Shown: positions 50,975 through 59,588, numbered from the stretch's first letter. The stretch is DNA of 64,000 nucleotides from Lachnospiraceae bacterium AC2012 (GCA_000702525.1 JNIN01000002.1:372001-436000), one strand, 5' to 3'. Translations and numbers: made by a program. The notes: generated from the letters alone by a model not told the origin.

Positions 50975-51940
50975 ATGAAGAAAGCATATGTTGTTTTTAA
51001 GGGGCGAAAACCCGGTATATATAAGACGTGGGCGGAATGTAAGGCGCAGGTAGATGGATTTTCCGGGCCGGTGTTCCGTGGCTATGAGTCGATGGAAGAA
51101 GCAGAGGCAGCTTATGCGAAGCAGGATGCAGGATATGCAAGCCGTTACCAGAATTCGAATGCGACATACGATGCGGCCAGTGCCGTTTCAAAAGCGAAGA
51201 CTGCAACTACGGCAGGCTCGAAAGCAGCTGGGCAGGTGGTACACCGTGATTTCAAGCCAGAGTATGAGGGCGAGTATTATGAAGTGCATTCCGATGGTGG
51301 AACGCGTGGAAATGGTACGGCCGGTGCGCCGAGTGGTTATGGATATGTCGTTGTAAATGCCAAGCATGAAATTGTGGCAGAAGGCTATGGCGCTGTCATT
51401 GGTGCAACCAATAACCAGATGGAGCTTCGCGGTGCCATCGAAGGATTAAAGGCGGTTCCGGACGGTGCGAAGGTGTATTTCATGACGGATAGTCAGTATG
51501 TTTACGCTGGATTTGCCAGAAACTTCAAAGATGAGCCTCGTTATGAGAAATGGGAGGCAAATGGCTGGAAGAATACGAGCAAGAAGACGCCGGAAAATAT
51601 TGAGTTGATTCAGGAGATTTACGCACTGGGCAAAGCACATCAGTTGGAATGTATTCCAAGAGATTATCAGATGCTGGCCAATGGTCGCGGAAAATATATC
51701 CCAATCGCGCATGGTGACGTACCAACGAGCGAGGGGAAATGGAAGAATCCCTATAATAAGATCTGTGATGCGCTCGCCAATTATGGGGAAGACGATGCCG
51801 AGGCTGGAAGAGAAGGCCTGGTGCAGCTGATTGCGGACGGGGAGAAGAAGCATCCGGCAGCGCTTTTTGTAAAAGATTTTGATGAGAATCGTTGTGGCTA
51901 TGTGGTAGATGCTGCGGGTAATACGGCATCTGTAAACTAG
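50975..51940 (+). CDS. rnhA: Ribonuclease HI with N-terminal hybrid-binding domain
   Basis: 321 residues. The N-terminal 50 (KKAYVVFKGRKPGIYKTW, AECKAQVDGFSGPVFRGY) are the RNase H1 hybrid-binding (viroplasmin-like) domain. A low-complexity Ala/Lys linker follows, then the catalytic domain from about residue 100: EVHSDGGTRGNGTAG (first Asp), NNQMELRGAIEGL (Glu), FMTDSQYVYAG (second Asp) and YNKICDALAN (last Asp). The tail of about 50 residues is not family-typical. It cleaves RNA in RNA-DNA hybrids, including those at origins. Confidence 0.88.
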   Translation: MKKAYVVFKGRKPGIYKTWAECKAQVDGFSGPVFRGYESMEEAEAAYAKQDAGYASRYQNSNATYDAASAVSKAKTATTAGSKAAGQVVHRDFKPEYEGEYYEVHSDGGTRGNGTAGAPSGYGYVVVNAKHEIVAEGYGAVIGATNNQMELRGAIEGLKAVPDGAKVYFMTDSQYVYAGFARNFKDEPRYEKWEANGWKNTSKKTPENIELIQEIYALGKAHQLECIPRDYQMLANGRGKYIPIAHGDVPTSEGKWKNPYNKICDALANYGEDDAEAGREGLVQLIADGEKKHPAALFVKDFDENRCGYVVDAAGNTASVN

Positions 51941-51984
51941 CTATTGCAGGGATAAACTAGAAATACATACTAGAGGTGGTTTTT

Positions 51985-52893
51985 ATGAAATTAATGGTTT
52001 TTGATGTTGGGGGAACAGAGATTAAGTATTGCGTGATGGGGGATGACTTGCAGTGCCATTTTTCAGGTGCAGAGCCTACGCCATTGGATACGCAGGAACA
52101 TTTCTTTGCAGTAATCAAAGAGATTTTTGATCGCGTGAAAGAGGAAGCACCGGATTTGGAAGGCGTTGCGATGAGTTTGCCTGGCTTTATCGATAGTGAA
52201 AAAGGTAAGAATAATGGCGGCGGTTTTATGAAATACAATCAGGGCAAGTCGATTGGGCCGGAACTCTCTGAGATTCTTGGGGTGCCGGTATACCTGGCAA
52301 ATGACGGGAAATGTGCCGCCTATGCGGAGTTTTCCGTTGGCGCTTTGCAGGGAACGACGAACTCTGCGGTTTATATTTGCGGCACGGGTGTCGGTGGTGG
52401 ATTGATTATCGACGGCAAGTTGATGACGGGGCCACACTATACTGCCGGGGAATACAGCTTTATGCGAAGCGGGTATGATGATTGGCAGAATCTTGATCAC
52501 TCGATTGGTTTTATGGGAGGCTCCAGAGGGCTTTTGATTCGGTATTTCCGTGAGGCAGGACTGCCAGAGGATACGAAGATGAACGGGCGCGAGCTGTTTG
52601 AACGGATTAATTCCGGCGACGCGCTGGCCAACAAGGTTTTAGATGATTATGCCGAATATGTTGCAAAGGCGATTTTCAATCTCAACGCGCTTTTGGATTT
52701 AGAGAAGGTCGCGATTGGCGGTGGAATCTCGAAACAGCCGATTTTGTTGGAACGAATTCGCGTGAAATTAACGGAATTATTTGAAAGCAATGTCTTCGAT
52801 GTGCTATTGCCAAGACCGGAGATTGTTGCTTGCCAGTACGGAAATGATGCGAACCTGATTGGGGCGTATATGTTCTATAAGGAAAATCGATAG
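51985..52893 (+). CDS. ROK family sugar kinase-like protein
   Basis: 302 residues. ROK landmarks are KLMVFDVGGTEIKYCVM (phosphate site), GVAMSLPGFID, VYLANDGKCAAYAEF (catalytic Asp in ANDG) and YICGTGVGGGLIIDGKL. The zinc motif CxCGxxGCxE found after the HxxE block in many ROK kinases is absent here; the stretch reads GPHYTAGEYSFMRSGYDDW. It probably phosphorylates a hexose or N-acetylhexosamine. AGAGGTGG precedes the ATG at 51985. It follows RNase HI by 44 bp. Confidence 0.85.
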   Translation: MKLMVFDVGGTEIKYCVMGDDLQCHFSGAEPTPLDTQEHFFAVIKEIFDRVKEEAPDLEGVAMSLPGFIDSEKGKNNGGGFMKYNQGKSIGPELSEILGVPVYLANDGKCAAYAEFSVGALQGTTNSAVYICGTGVGGGLIIDGKLMTGPHYTAGEYSFMRSGYDDWQNLDHSIGFMGGSRGLLIRYFREAGLPEDTKMNGRELFERINSGDALANKVLDDYAEYVAKAIFNLNALLDLEKVAIGGGISKQPILLERIRVKLTELFESNVFDVLLPRPEIVACQYGNDANLIGAYMFYKENR

Positions 52894-52899
52894 TTTTTT

Positions 52900-52922
52900 G
52901 AGGGCAATTTGCCCTCTTTTTT
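52900..52922 (+). terminator. Terminator of the ROK gene
   Basis: GAGGGCAA-T-TTGCCCTC followed by six T. Confidence 0.88.
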
Positions 52923-52931
52923 GAAAATACA

Positions 52932-52967
52932 AAAAGCACTTGCTGAGAGAGGTTAGCAAGTGCTTTT
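52932..52967. terminator. Bidirectional hairpin between the ROK gene and the small gene
   Basis: AAAAGCACTTGCT pairs with AGCAAGTGCTTTT; on the minus strand it ends the 50-residue gene. Confidence 0.82.
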
Positions 52968-53003
52968 CTATATCTAGAAACTTAATAATGTGAAATTGGC
53001 TAA

Positions 53004-53156
53004 TTATTTGTTACGCTTCTTAGCAAAACGTGCTGCCTTCTTCAGAAGACTGGAACGAATTCCCTGATCACAATACTGGAGACGTTCGTTACGCATCCAA
53101 TCAGGAACTGTATTCTTCTGTGGTTCATAGTTCATCATTGTATATAATGTTGTCAT
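53004..53156 (-). CDS. Small basic protein of unknown function
   Basis: 50 residues: MTTLYTMMNYEPQKN, then a middle with VPDWMRNERLQYCDQG, then a basic tail (SSLLKKAARFAKKRNK). Not recognised. The start at 53156 is well supported by AGGAGGT, and a clean terminator follows, so it is likely a real gene rather than chance. The longer frame to 53249 has no SD. Confidence 0.65.
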   Translation of the reverse strand: MTTLYTMMNYEPQKNTVPDWMRNERLQYCDQGIRSSLLKKAARFAKKRNK

Positions 53157-53367
53157 AACTCGTACCTCCTGTATAAAAAATTCAAATTCAAAAAACTTGA
53201 AAGGTGAATTCCCTTTCGGTAATTCTATTTTATCATCTGCTACGTACATGAAAATGGATTGAAAATCTAAATTTTCATGCTAAAATATGTACTGAGAGTA
53301 CAAATAACAGATAATATTTGCTTAATAATTATAAATAATCTATGAAAAATTGTGCTGTGCGTACACC

Positions 53368-53386
53368 TGTCCGCACATGGCGGACA
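53368..53386. promoter_or_regulatory. Inverted repeat TGTCCGC-N5-GCGGACA before the PucR gene
   Basis: Perfect 7-bp arms, about 58 bp before the start codon of the PucR-type regulator. A candidate autoregulatory operator. Confidence 0.5.
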
Positions 53387-53443
53387 ATACAATGGAGATT
53401 GTATGGGAAACATAGAGGAATCGTAGAAAGGTAGAGTAGCAAT

Positions 53444-54598
53444 ATGGGATTTACGATAGAGGATATGCTCACAATTGGTCGGGATAAATATAATATGGAA
53501 ATCATTGCGGGCCGGGATGGCTGGGCGAATTCCATCAGTTGGCTTCATGTGGTAGAGGATACCACTCTGATTCAGAATTTCTGGGGACGAGAGATGGCGG
53601 TCACTACGGGGCTTGGTTTTGCGACAGAGGAGAAGCAGAGGGCTTTGGTCGAGGATTTGATTGCCCATCATGCGGCTGGTTTGGTTATTAATACCGGAAA
53701 ATATATACCCGTAGTACCAAAAGAAGTGATGAATATTTGCGATGCGAATGATTTCCCGCTGTTAACGGTGCCGTGGGAGGTTCATCTGGCCGATCTTATG
53801 AAGGATTTTAGTATCCGAGTATTTCTGCAGGATGGCGAGGATCAGAAGATTTCCACGGCAATGATTCAGGCGATTACGGAGCCGGAGCATCAGGAACATT
53901 ATAGGGATGCGCTAAAGCCGTTTTTCGATGTAGATGGATCATTTCAAACGGTCTTAATCACAACGGATGGACTCGATACGATGGATACGGTAGAGCGACG
54001 AAAGCTTTCGAACCAGATGCAGGTTTATCTGGAAGGCATTTCACATAATGGAAACTTCTTCTACTATGACTCGGCCTTCGTGCTTGTAATGAATGACATC
54101 GAGGACGAGGATCGCCGCAGTATCGTCGAGGGTATGGTACGCCGCGCACAGATGCGTACAAGTAAGGAGATCCCATTTTATGTAGGTGTCGGTACCAAGG
54201 TTATCGATGTTGCGAATCTGTATCGGAGTTTTCACCGTGCAGAGAGCGCGATGATTCGTGCGATGAAATTGAAAAAATCGGTGGTGAGATTCGATGAAAT
54301 GGGCGTTTATCGCCTGTTGTACTCGATTCCGGATAAGAAGCTTCTAGAGGAGATGCGTGATGAACCGCTTCGCCCACTCTTAGAATATGATGAAAAGCAT
54401 AAGAGCAATCTGGTGGAAACCCTGGAAATGTATCTGAACTGCGATGGCAGTATCAAGCAGATGGCAGCGGAGATGTACACGCATCGAAATACCGTCATCT
54501 ATCGTGTAAATAAGATTAAGGAGATGCTCGGGACAGATTTTTCGAGCCCGCAGGATCGCGTGAAGTATCAGGTTGCGTTTTATATCCGGAAGATGTAG
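53444..54598 (+). CDS. PucR family transcriptional regulator
   Basis: 384 residues. The N-terminus (about 1-125) is the PucR-like domain (FTIEDMLTIGRDKYNMEIIA, GWANSISWLHVVED, GRDGWANSI). A GGDEF-like middle has no active motif. The C-terminal PucR helix-turn-helix lies near 325-380: LVETLEMYLNCDGSIKQMA followed by AEMYTHRNTVIYRVNKIKE. The family controls purine or other catabolic genes in response to a metabolite. Its target is unknown; the nearest downstream gene is a HAD phosphatase. Confidence 0.88.
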   Translation: MGFTIEDMLTIGRDKYNMEIIAGRDGWANSISWLHVVEDTTLIQNFWGREMAVTTGLGFATEEKQRALVEDLIAHHAAGLVINTGKYIPVVPKEVMNICDANDFPLLTVPWEVHLADLMKDFSIRVFLQDGEDQKISTAMIQAITEPEHQEHYRDALKPFFDVDGSFQTVLITTDGLDTMDTVERRKLSNQMQVYLEGISHNGNFFYYDSAFVLVMNDIEDEDRRSIVEGMVRRAQMRTSKEIPFYVGVGTKVIDVANLYRSFHRAESAMIRAMKLKKSVVRFDEMGVYRLLYSIPDKKLLEEMRDEPLRPLLEYDEKHKSNLVETLEMYLNCDGSIKQMAAEMYTHRNTVIYRVNKIKEMLGTDFSSPQDRVKYQVAFYIRKM

Positions 54599-54631
54599 AG
54601 TGGAACAAAGAAAAAGGATAGGAGAGTAGTT

Positions 54632-55255
54632 TTGAGTAATAACGGAAATAAGTATAAGAATATCGTATTTGATGTGGGAGATGTGTTATTGGATTATCGT
54701 TGGCGTTATATGCTGCAGGATTATGGCTTGGATGAAGCGGAAGCAGAGCGCATTGGTACGGAGATGTTCGACGATCCGGAGAGACTTTGGAGCCAGATGG
54801 ATCTTGGAATTGAGGATCAGGAAGCGATTATTCAGAAGTTTGAGAAGAAGTATCCGGATGATGCCAAGGTGATTCGTTGGTTTATTGAGCATGGAGAATA
54901 TATGCATAAGCCTAGAAGAAGAGTCTGGGAAATGATTCCGCGCCTGAAGGAGCAGGGGTACCGCATCTTCTTATTATCGAATTATCCGGAGATTCTCTTC
55001 CATAAGCATACGCAGTATGCCGATTTTATGCAGGAAATTGATGGTTTGATGGTCTCTTATATGATTCATGAGATGAAACCGCATGCAGATATTTATCATG
55101 CACTTTTGAATAAGTATGGTCTTGAGGCCGAGGACTGCATCTTCTTTGATGACCGTCTGGAGAATGTGGAAGCTGCCATTCGCATTGGAATGGATTCCAA
55201 GCAGGTGCACTCCCAGGAAACCTTATTAAAGGACCTGGAAGCGCTCCTAGCTTAG
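54632..55255 (+). CDS. HAD superfamily hydrolase (subfamily IA)
   Basis: 207 residues. Motif I is IVFDVGDVLLDYRW, so the second residue after the nucleophile Asp is Gly instead of Asp. The thread FLLSNYPEILFH gives motif II, and IFFDDRLENVEAAIRIGM gives motif IV. The TTG start at 54632 has GGAGAG seven bases upstream; no ATG is near. A phosphatase on a small phosphoester is likely. It follows the PucR gene by 33 bp and may be its target. Confidence 0.82.
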   Translation: MSNNGNKYKNIVFDVGDVLLDYRWRYMLQDYGLDEAEAERIGTEMFDDPERLWSQMDLGIEDQEAIIQKFEKKYPDDAKVIRWFIEHGEYMHKPRRRVWEMIPRLKEQGYRIFLLSNYPEILFHKHTQYADFMQEIDGLMVSYMIHEMKPHADIYHALLNKYGLEAEDCIFFDDRLENVEAAIRIGMDSKQVHSQETLLKDLEALLA

Positions 55256-55294
55256 ATGTGGGTTGCTTACAATCGTAAGCTGGAATAACTTGAG

Positions 55295-56095
55295 TTAGTC
55301 AATATTATTTATACCCAAGAAAATCGTGCGGAAGAAATCCGATGGAACGAAGTAGATTCCGTCTTCGGAGGACTGGCGCCATGTGATGGAATGGTACCAA
55401 GGCATGATTAATTCCTGCTGATCATTTTGGATTTTGATGTCGATATTGTGTGACATCATATCGTGAATGATATTTTTTAAAAGCTTTAAATAGTCATTAA
55501 AATCAATGGTAATACCGGATTGAAGCGTGGAATCTTTGGAAGAAGTATGCCACGCTTCATCGTCTATATTGTCCAGGATTTCATCGTGCGAAATATAGTA
55601 AATATGCGCATTCGGCTGGATTTCCATCTTGTCCAGTAGGATATTAAACAGGACTTCTTCGTTGCCCATCATCTGATTTCTGAGATTTACGAAGACCTGG
55701 CGGCAGTACTCCTGATGACTGTTGTCCCTGGCCCAGCTTTCGGGCAATGTGGTTCCGTCGAGTGCTAGAAGATAGTTTAAAACCTTGCTAACCCAGACAG
55801 GACCCTCGATTGCGAGCTGGTCGTGCGCACTGATTCTGGCGCGATGATCGACATTGATTTCAGAGGCGGAAATCATCCAGTCACGTCCTACTTTTCGCGC
55901 GGTTTTTAGGACGCCGCGAAGAGCCTTCTGTCTGGCGGTGTCAGGGGAGATACCATTTCTAATCGCCCAATCGCGAAGAGGAATCATATCGCTTGTAAGA
56001 TGGACTGGGATTTGCCCGTCTGCATCAAGTTCAACGGCAGAGCCGTTCTCATCTAAAAGGGAAAATAGATAATCAACTGTATGTTTCTTGCTCAT
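55295..56095 (-). CDS. Unknown protein with an internal helix-turn-helix
   Basis: 266 residues, not recognised as a whole. Residues 38-78 look like an excisionase/MerR-type HTH: IPLRDWAIRNGISPDTARQK, then ALRGVLKTARKVGRDWMISA. The rest is a mixed alpha/beta region ending SDFFRTIFLGINNID. Upstream, at 56127-56144, stands a perfect inverted repeat TACTACG-ATTA-CGTAGTA, which may be its own operator and could also affect the divergent rpiB-like gene. It is probably a local regulator. Confidence 0.65.
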   Translation of the reverse strand: MSKKHTVDYLFSLLDENGSAVELDADGQIPVHLTSDMIPLRDWAIRNGISPDTARQKALRGVLKTARKVGRDWMISASEINVDHRARISAHDQLAIEGPVWVSKVLNYLLALDGTTLPESWARDNSHQEYCRQVFVNLRNQMMGNEEVLFNILLDKMEIQPNAHIYYISHDEILDNIDDEAWHTSSKDSTLQSGITIDFNDYLKLLKNIIHDMMSHNIDIKIQNDQQELIMPWYHSITWRQSSEDGIYFVPSDFFRTIFLGINNID

Positions 56096-56126
56096 AAGGA
56101 AATCCTCCTAATTCCTATCATTCTAT

Positions 56127-56144
56127 TACTACGATTACGTAGTA
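56127..56144. promoter_or_regulatory. Operator-like inverted repeat between divergent genes
   Basis: TACTACG-ATTA-CGTAGTA. A partial copy (TAGTACTACT and GCGTAGG) follows about 20 bp to the right. It lies between the HTH gene (minus) and the rpiB-like gene (plus). Confidence 0.55.
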
Positions 56145-56324
56145 TTACTTTTATTTATATAGTACTACTTTAGCGTAGGAATAGAAAACGGAAATAATAT
56201 CTAAAATTAAGGGATAGGAATTGTGCAGGTTGACGTCTGTGGTAAAATAGAGAGGAATGAAATAAGTACAGTTCGAGCAGAACTGAAAGGAACATAAGAG
56301 AGTGGAATGAAGGAGGAATAAAGT

Positions 56325-56786
56325 ATGAAGATTGCAATGGCAAATGATCATGCGGGAACACAGATGAAGGAAGAGATTAAGAAGTATCTTCTGGAAAATG
56401 GTTATGAAGTAGAGGATTTTGGAACCTATGATGGAGAATCCTGTGACTTGTCTGACTTTGTTTATCCAGCAAGTTTAGCAGTTGCAAAGGGAGAATGTGA
56501 CCGTGGTATTTTCTGCGATGGCGTTGGCTATGGTAGTGCTTTGATTGCAAACAAGATTAATGGATGTTATGCAGCAGTTTGCCAGGATCCACTTTGTGCA
56601 ACACTTGCAAGACAGCATACAGATTCCAATATCCTTTGCCTTGGCGCTAAGATTATCGGCGGACTGATGGCAATGGAAGTGGTTAAGACATGGTTAAATA
56701 CAGATCCACTGATGGATCCAAAATACAGAAATCGTGTACAGAAGGTTTGCGATATCAATGATAAGCATTGTGTACCGGTAAAATAG
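56325..56786 (+). CDS. RpiB/LacA/LacB family sugar-phosphate isomerase
   Basis: 153 residues. MKIAMANDHAGTQMKEEIKK, DLSDFVYPASLAVAKGECDR, GIFCDGVGYGSALIANKING and HTDSNILCLGAKIIG are the RpiB/LacAB blocks. The active-site Cys is that of FCDGVG. In typical RpiB the motif is CGTGIG, so CDGVGYG suggests another phosphorylated aldose or ketose than ribose 5-phosphate. AAGGAGG precedes the ATG. It heads a short run of three genes with a HAD phosphatase and a GTPase. Confidence 0.85.
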   Translation: MKIAMANDHAGTQMKEEIKKYLLENGYEVEDFGTYDGESCDLSDFVYPASLAVAKGECDRGIFCDGVGYGSALIANKINGCYAAVCQDPLCATLARQHTDSNILCLGAKIIGGLMAMEVVKTWLNTDPLMDPKYRNRVQKVCDINDKHCVPVK

Positions 56787-56834
56787 GACGCGACAAAATA
56801 GCAAAAAACAATTAGAAAGAATTATAGAAGTAAC

Positions 56835-57485
56835 ATGAAGAAATACAAGTTGGCCGTTTTTGACATGGATGGCACAATACTAGATACGTTGTCAGATTTA
56901 CATTTGTCTGTAAATCATATTTTAAAGGAGGCCGGTTTCCCGGAACGTACACTGGAAGAGGTGCGTCGATTCGTTGGAAATGGTATCCGTAAGTTGATTG
57001 AGCGTGCAGTTCCAGAGGGAACAGACGATGAGAAAATCGAAGAACTGTTCCAGAATATGCTCGTATATTACAATGCGCATTGTACCGAGCATACCGCACC
57101 TTATGAAGGGATTCCGGAATTGATTGATCAGTTAAAAGCGGGTGGAATCAAGGTGGCTGTTGTTTCCAATAAAGCAAATACTGCGGTTCAGACGCTTTGT
57201 GAGCAGTATTTCCCAGGTCAGTTTATGGCTGCCGTTGGGGAGAAGAAGGGCGTTCGTAGAAAACCGGCTCCAGATTCTGTCAATGCGGTACTGGAGGAAC
57301 TTGGCGTAGATCGAAAAGATGCGGTCTATATTGGCGATTCCGATGTGGATGTCAATACAGCAAAGAATGCTGAGATGGATTGTATCGGCGTAGACTGGGG
57401 ATTCCGTGGTGAGGAATTCCTCCGTTCCTTCGGTTGCGACAATGTGGTATTTAAGCCAAGTGAAATTGCTGAGCAGTTGCTCTAG
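56835..57485 (+). CDS. HAD phosphatase, phosphoglycolate phosphatase-like
   Basis: 216 residues. Motif I is LAVFDMDGTILDTLSDL with both catalytic Asp. VAVVSNKANTAV is motif II, and KPAPDSVNAVLEELGV with YIGDSDVDVNTAKNA gives motifs III and IV. The helical cap lies between 15 and 80. The match is to Gph/PGP-type HAD-IA enzymes; the actual substrate is uncertain. It is 14 bp before the CobW-type GTPase. Confidence 0.87.
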   Translation: MKKYKLAVFDMDGTILDTLSDLHLSVNHILKEAGFPERTLEEVRRFVGNGIRKLIERAVPEGTDDEKIEELFQNMLVYYNAHCTEHTAPYEGIPELIDQLKAGGIKVAVVSNKANTAVQTLCEQYFPGQFMAAVGEKKGVRRKPAPDSVNAVLEELGVDRKDAVYIGDSDVDVNTAKNAEMDCIGVDWGFRGEEFLRSFGCDNVVFKPSEIAEQLL

Positions 57486-57498
57486 AAGATAGGTGGAT

Positions 57499-58536
57499 AT
57501 GAAGATTGATATTATTACGGGCCTCTTGGGTTCCGGAAAGACAACCTTTATCAAGCATTATGTTAGACATCTCGCAGCGAAAGGGCAGAATGTCTGTATT
57601 CTCGTTAATGATTATGGAGCCATCAGCGTGGATATGGCGTTCTTAAATCATGAAATTGGTGATGTTGCCGATCTGGAAATGGTGACGGCGGGCGATTTTG
57701 ATTGCTATCTCAGACGTACGAAGACGAAGCTGATCCAGATGGCGATGCTCGGTTATGATCGGATTATTGTGGAACCATCCGGGATTTTCGATGCGGATGA
57801 TTTCTATAATCTTCTCTACGAAGAGCCGCTCGATCGCTGGTATGAGATTGGAAATGTAATCTCTCTGGTTGACGCCAATCTTCCGGAATATCTTTCAGAG
57901 GACTTGGAATATCTATTGATTGCACAGGCGGCAACCGCTGGTAAGGTGGTGCTGACAAAGCTGGATACCATGCAAGCTATGGAGCAGTCACAGAATACGG
58001 GCTTCGAACAGGTAGCGTTGGAAGAAGTGAAAGAAACCCTAGTTCGTCACTTGAATCGGGAGAGTGAACATTTCCACTGCGAGCGTCAATTTAAGACATT
58101 AGATATTCTGGCGTTTGATTGGAATACGGCGACGGATGCCGAGATGGAAGCGCTGGAACGAGCTGGATATGTGCGTTATGATCTGGAGAAGCGGCATGTG
58201 GAAGAAGAGGGCGATTTTGAAACCATGTTTTATTACACGGTGAAGAAAAGCTTAGATGGTGTAAAAGAATTAGTGCAGCAGTTGTTTTTGGATGTAAAAT
58301 ATGGCGAGGTGATGCGTGTGAAGGGACTGTTTTGTGATATGGAAACAGGAAACTGGTATATGCTCAATGCTACGAAAGAACTGATGGACCTTCGAAATCT
58401 CAGTGATGCAGGGGAAGGTGCCACAGATTCGACCATGCGAAAAGAAGTGATGCTTGTCATTGGAGAAAATCTCCATCATGAGGAAGTAAATCAGGCGTTT
58501 GGTGAAACGCGAAAGGTATTGGACTACGAGGTGTAA
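57499..58536 (+). CDS. CobW/COG0523-type GTPase with a degenerate metal motif
   Basis: 345 residues. P-loop IDIITGLLGSGKTTFIK, ILVNDYGAISVDM, and IIVEPSGIFDADDFY (Walker B-like EPSG) define the G3E family. NKxD-like VVLTKLDT follows. The usual CxCC metal site is reduced to GDFDCYL, leaving one Cys. The C-terminal half reads as the CobW_C-type domain (MRVKGLFCDMETGNWYMLNA). These GTPases deliver metals to target enzymes; without the motif, metal binding is doubtful. The ATG at 57499 fits the family N-terminus better than a GTG two codons earlier. Confidence 0.85.
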   Translation: MKIDIITGLLGSGKTTFIKHYVRHLAAKGQNVCILVNDYGAISVDMAFLNHEIGDVADLEMVTAGDFDCYLRRTKTKLIQMAMLGYDRIIVEPSGIFDADDFYNLLYEEPLDRWYEIGNVISLVDANLPEYLSEDLEYLLIAQAATAGKVVLTKLDTMQAMEQSQNTGFEQVALEEVKETLVRHLNRESEHFHCERQFKTLDILAFDWNTATDAEMEALERAGYVRYDLEKRHVEEEGDFETMFYYTVKKSLDGVKELVQQLFLDVKYGEVMRVKGLFCDMETGNWYMLNATKELMDLRNLSDAGEGATDSTMRKEVMLVIGENLHHEEVNQAFGETRKVLDYEV

Positions 58537-58554
58537 GCTTCGTAGTTCTTTTTT
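58522..58554 (+). terminator. Terminator overlapping the GTPase stop
   Basis: ACTACGA (58523-58529) pairs with TCGTAGT (58540-58546), followed by CTTTTTT. The stop codon lies in the loop. Confidence 0.75.
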
Positions 58555-58615
58555 ATCGAACGGGTAGTATCATTCTGCACAAAAAGTGGTTACGAAAATT
58601 ATCGAAAATTTTAGA

Positions 58616-58644
58616 TTGACGATAGTACGAGAGAATGCTATGTT
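58616..58644 (+). promoter_or_regulatory. Promoter of the maltodextrin-locus lipoprotein
   Basis: -35 TTGACG, 17-bp spacer, -10 TATGTT. The predicted start (about 58651) is directly at the LacI operator. Confidence 0.75.
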
Positions 58645-58652
58645 AAATATAG

Positions 58653-58664
58653 TTAAACGTTTAA
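58653..58664. promoter_or_regulatory. LacI-family operator 1
   Basis: Perfect palindrome TTAAACGTTTAA just behind the -10 box. Confidence 0.75.
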
Positions 58665-58692
58665 GTGATGGCGCGGCCGGCTGTCACTTAAA
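58660..58692 (+). promoter_or_regulatory. Leader hairpin with GC-rich loop
   Basis: TTTAAGTGA and TCACTTAAA enclose a loop with GCGCGGCCGGC, striking in AT-rich DNA. Possible mRNA-stabilising or regulatory stem. Confidence 0.5.
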
Positions 58693-58706
58693 ATTTTACC
58701 ATTCAG

Positions 58707-58720
58707 TTTAAACGATTAAA
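58707..58720. promoter_or_regulatory. LacI-family operator 2
   Basis: TTTAAACGATTAAA, a near palindrome similar to operator 1, 54 bp downstream of it, before the ribosome binding site. Confidence 0.65.
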
Positions 58721-58748
58721 TAAAGGTGTTTATTAGGAGGAGAAGTTT

Positions 58749-59549
58749 ATGTTTAAGAAAAGATTGGCTACAACACTTGCATTGGCATCGATTATTGTGG
58801 GGGCATTTGGATTGACCGCGTGCGGAAGTTCTTCCGGTTCTGCGAGTGCTGATGCAGCAGAAACTGCTGAGGAGACCACTGGTGAATATACGGTTACGCT
58901 TTATGATAGCGATGGTAAGACGGTGTTGGATACTGTAGCGGTTGCAGCAGGGGAAACAGTAGATTTAGAAGATCCTACAAAAGATGGTTATACATTTATG
59001 GGCTGGTATGCAACACCAGAACTTACAAGAGTCTTTGATCCTACAAAAGCAATTGAGGAAGACACTTCGCTTTATGCAGGATTTGCTCAGTATACCGAAG
59101 ATACAAGAGATTTCTATATCGTTGGTAGCGGCGAGAGTGAAGTCCTTGCAGAATCCAATTGGGGTGCGGTAACCGGTGATGCACAGAAGATGACAAAGGA
59201 AGACAATGCTGAGGCAAATGTCTATACGATTACGGTGAAGTTGGAAGAGGGCGATCAGTTCCAGTTTGCTATGGATGGCAGTTGGGGTGATCAGCGTGGA
59301 TATGGATATTTAGCTACAACCGAGCAGGATGGAACAACATATTTCAAAAATTCCGGCTCTCTTGGAGATGCAGCAGTAAAGAAGTCTAATATTGAAGTGG
59401 CTGTAGCAGGTACGTATACCTTTACATTAACAACGTATCCTTCTGAAGATGTATATGATACCGAGGATGAGTATTATACAGAAGAGACAAAAGAAAACTT
59501 CAATATGAATCCTTATGACACGATTACATTTACTTATGATGGTGAATAG
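58749..59549 (+). CDS. Lipoprotein with an InlB-type repeat and a starch-binding-like domain
   Basis: 266 residues. A signal peptide with lipobox (ASIIVGAFGLTACGSSSG) anchors it outside the membrane at Cys25. After a Ser/Ala/Glu linker, residues 47-115 form one InlB B-repeat (YTVTLYDSDGKTVLDTV, KDGYTFMGWYATPEL). From about 120 a domain starting DFYIVGSGESEVLAESNWG, with YTITVKLEEGDQFQFAMDG, recalls the SusE/SusF starch-binding domains. Position under LacI operators next to an amylase and a maltodextrin-type transporter supports glucan binding at the surface. GGAGG precedes the ATG. Confidence 0.8.
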   Translation: MFKKRLATTLALASIIVGAFGLTACGSSSGSASADAAETAEETTGEYTVTLYDSDGKTVLDTVAVAAGETVDLEDPTKDGYTFMGWYATPELTRVFDPTKAIEEDTSLYAGFAQYTEDTRDFYIVGSGESEVLAESNWGAVTGDAQKMTKEDNAEANVYTITVKLEEGDQFQFAMDGSWGDQRGYGYLATTEQDGTTYFKNSGSLGDAAVKKSNIEVAVAGTYTFTLTTYPSEDVYDTEDEYYTEETKENFNMNPYDTITFTYDGE

Positions 59550-59582
59550 AAAAAACGCCGTAGATCCTTCTACGGCGTTCAG
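59550..59582 (-). terminator. Terminator of lacI, also behind the lipoprotein
   Basis: AACGCCGTAGA pairs with TCTACGGCGTT. On the minus strand it is followed by six T, so it mainly serves the repressor gene. Confidence 0.85.
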
Positions 59583-59588
59583 ATAACC

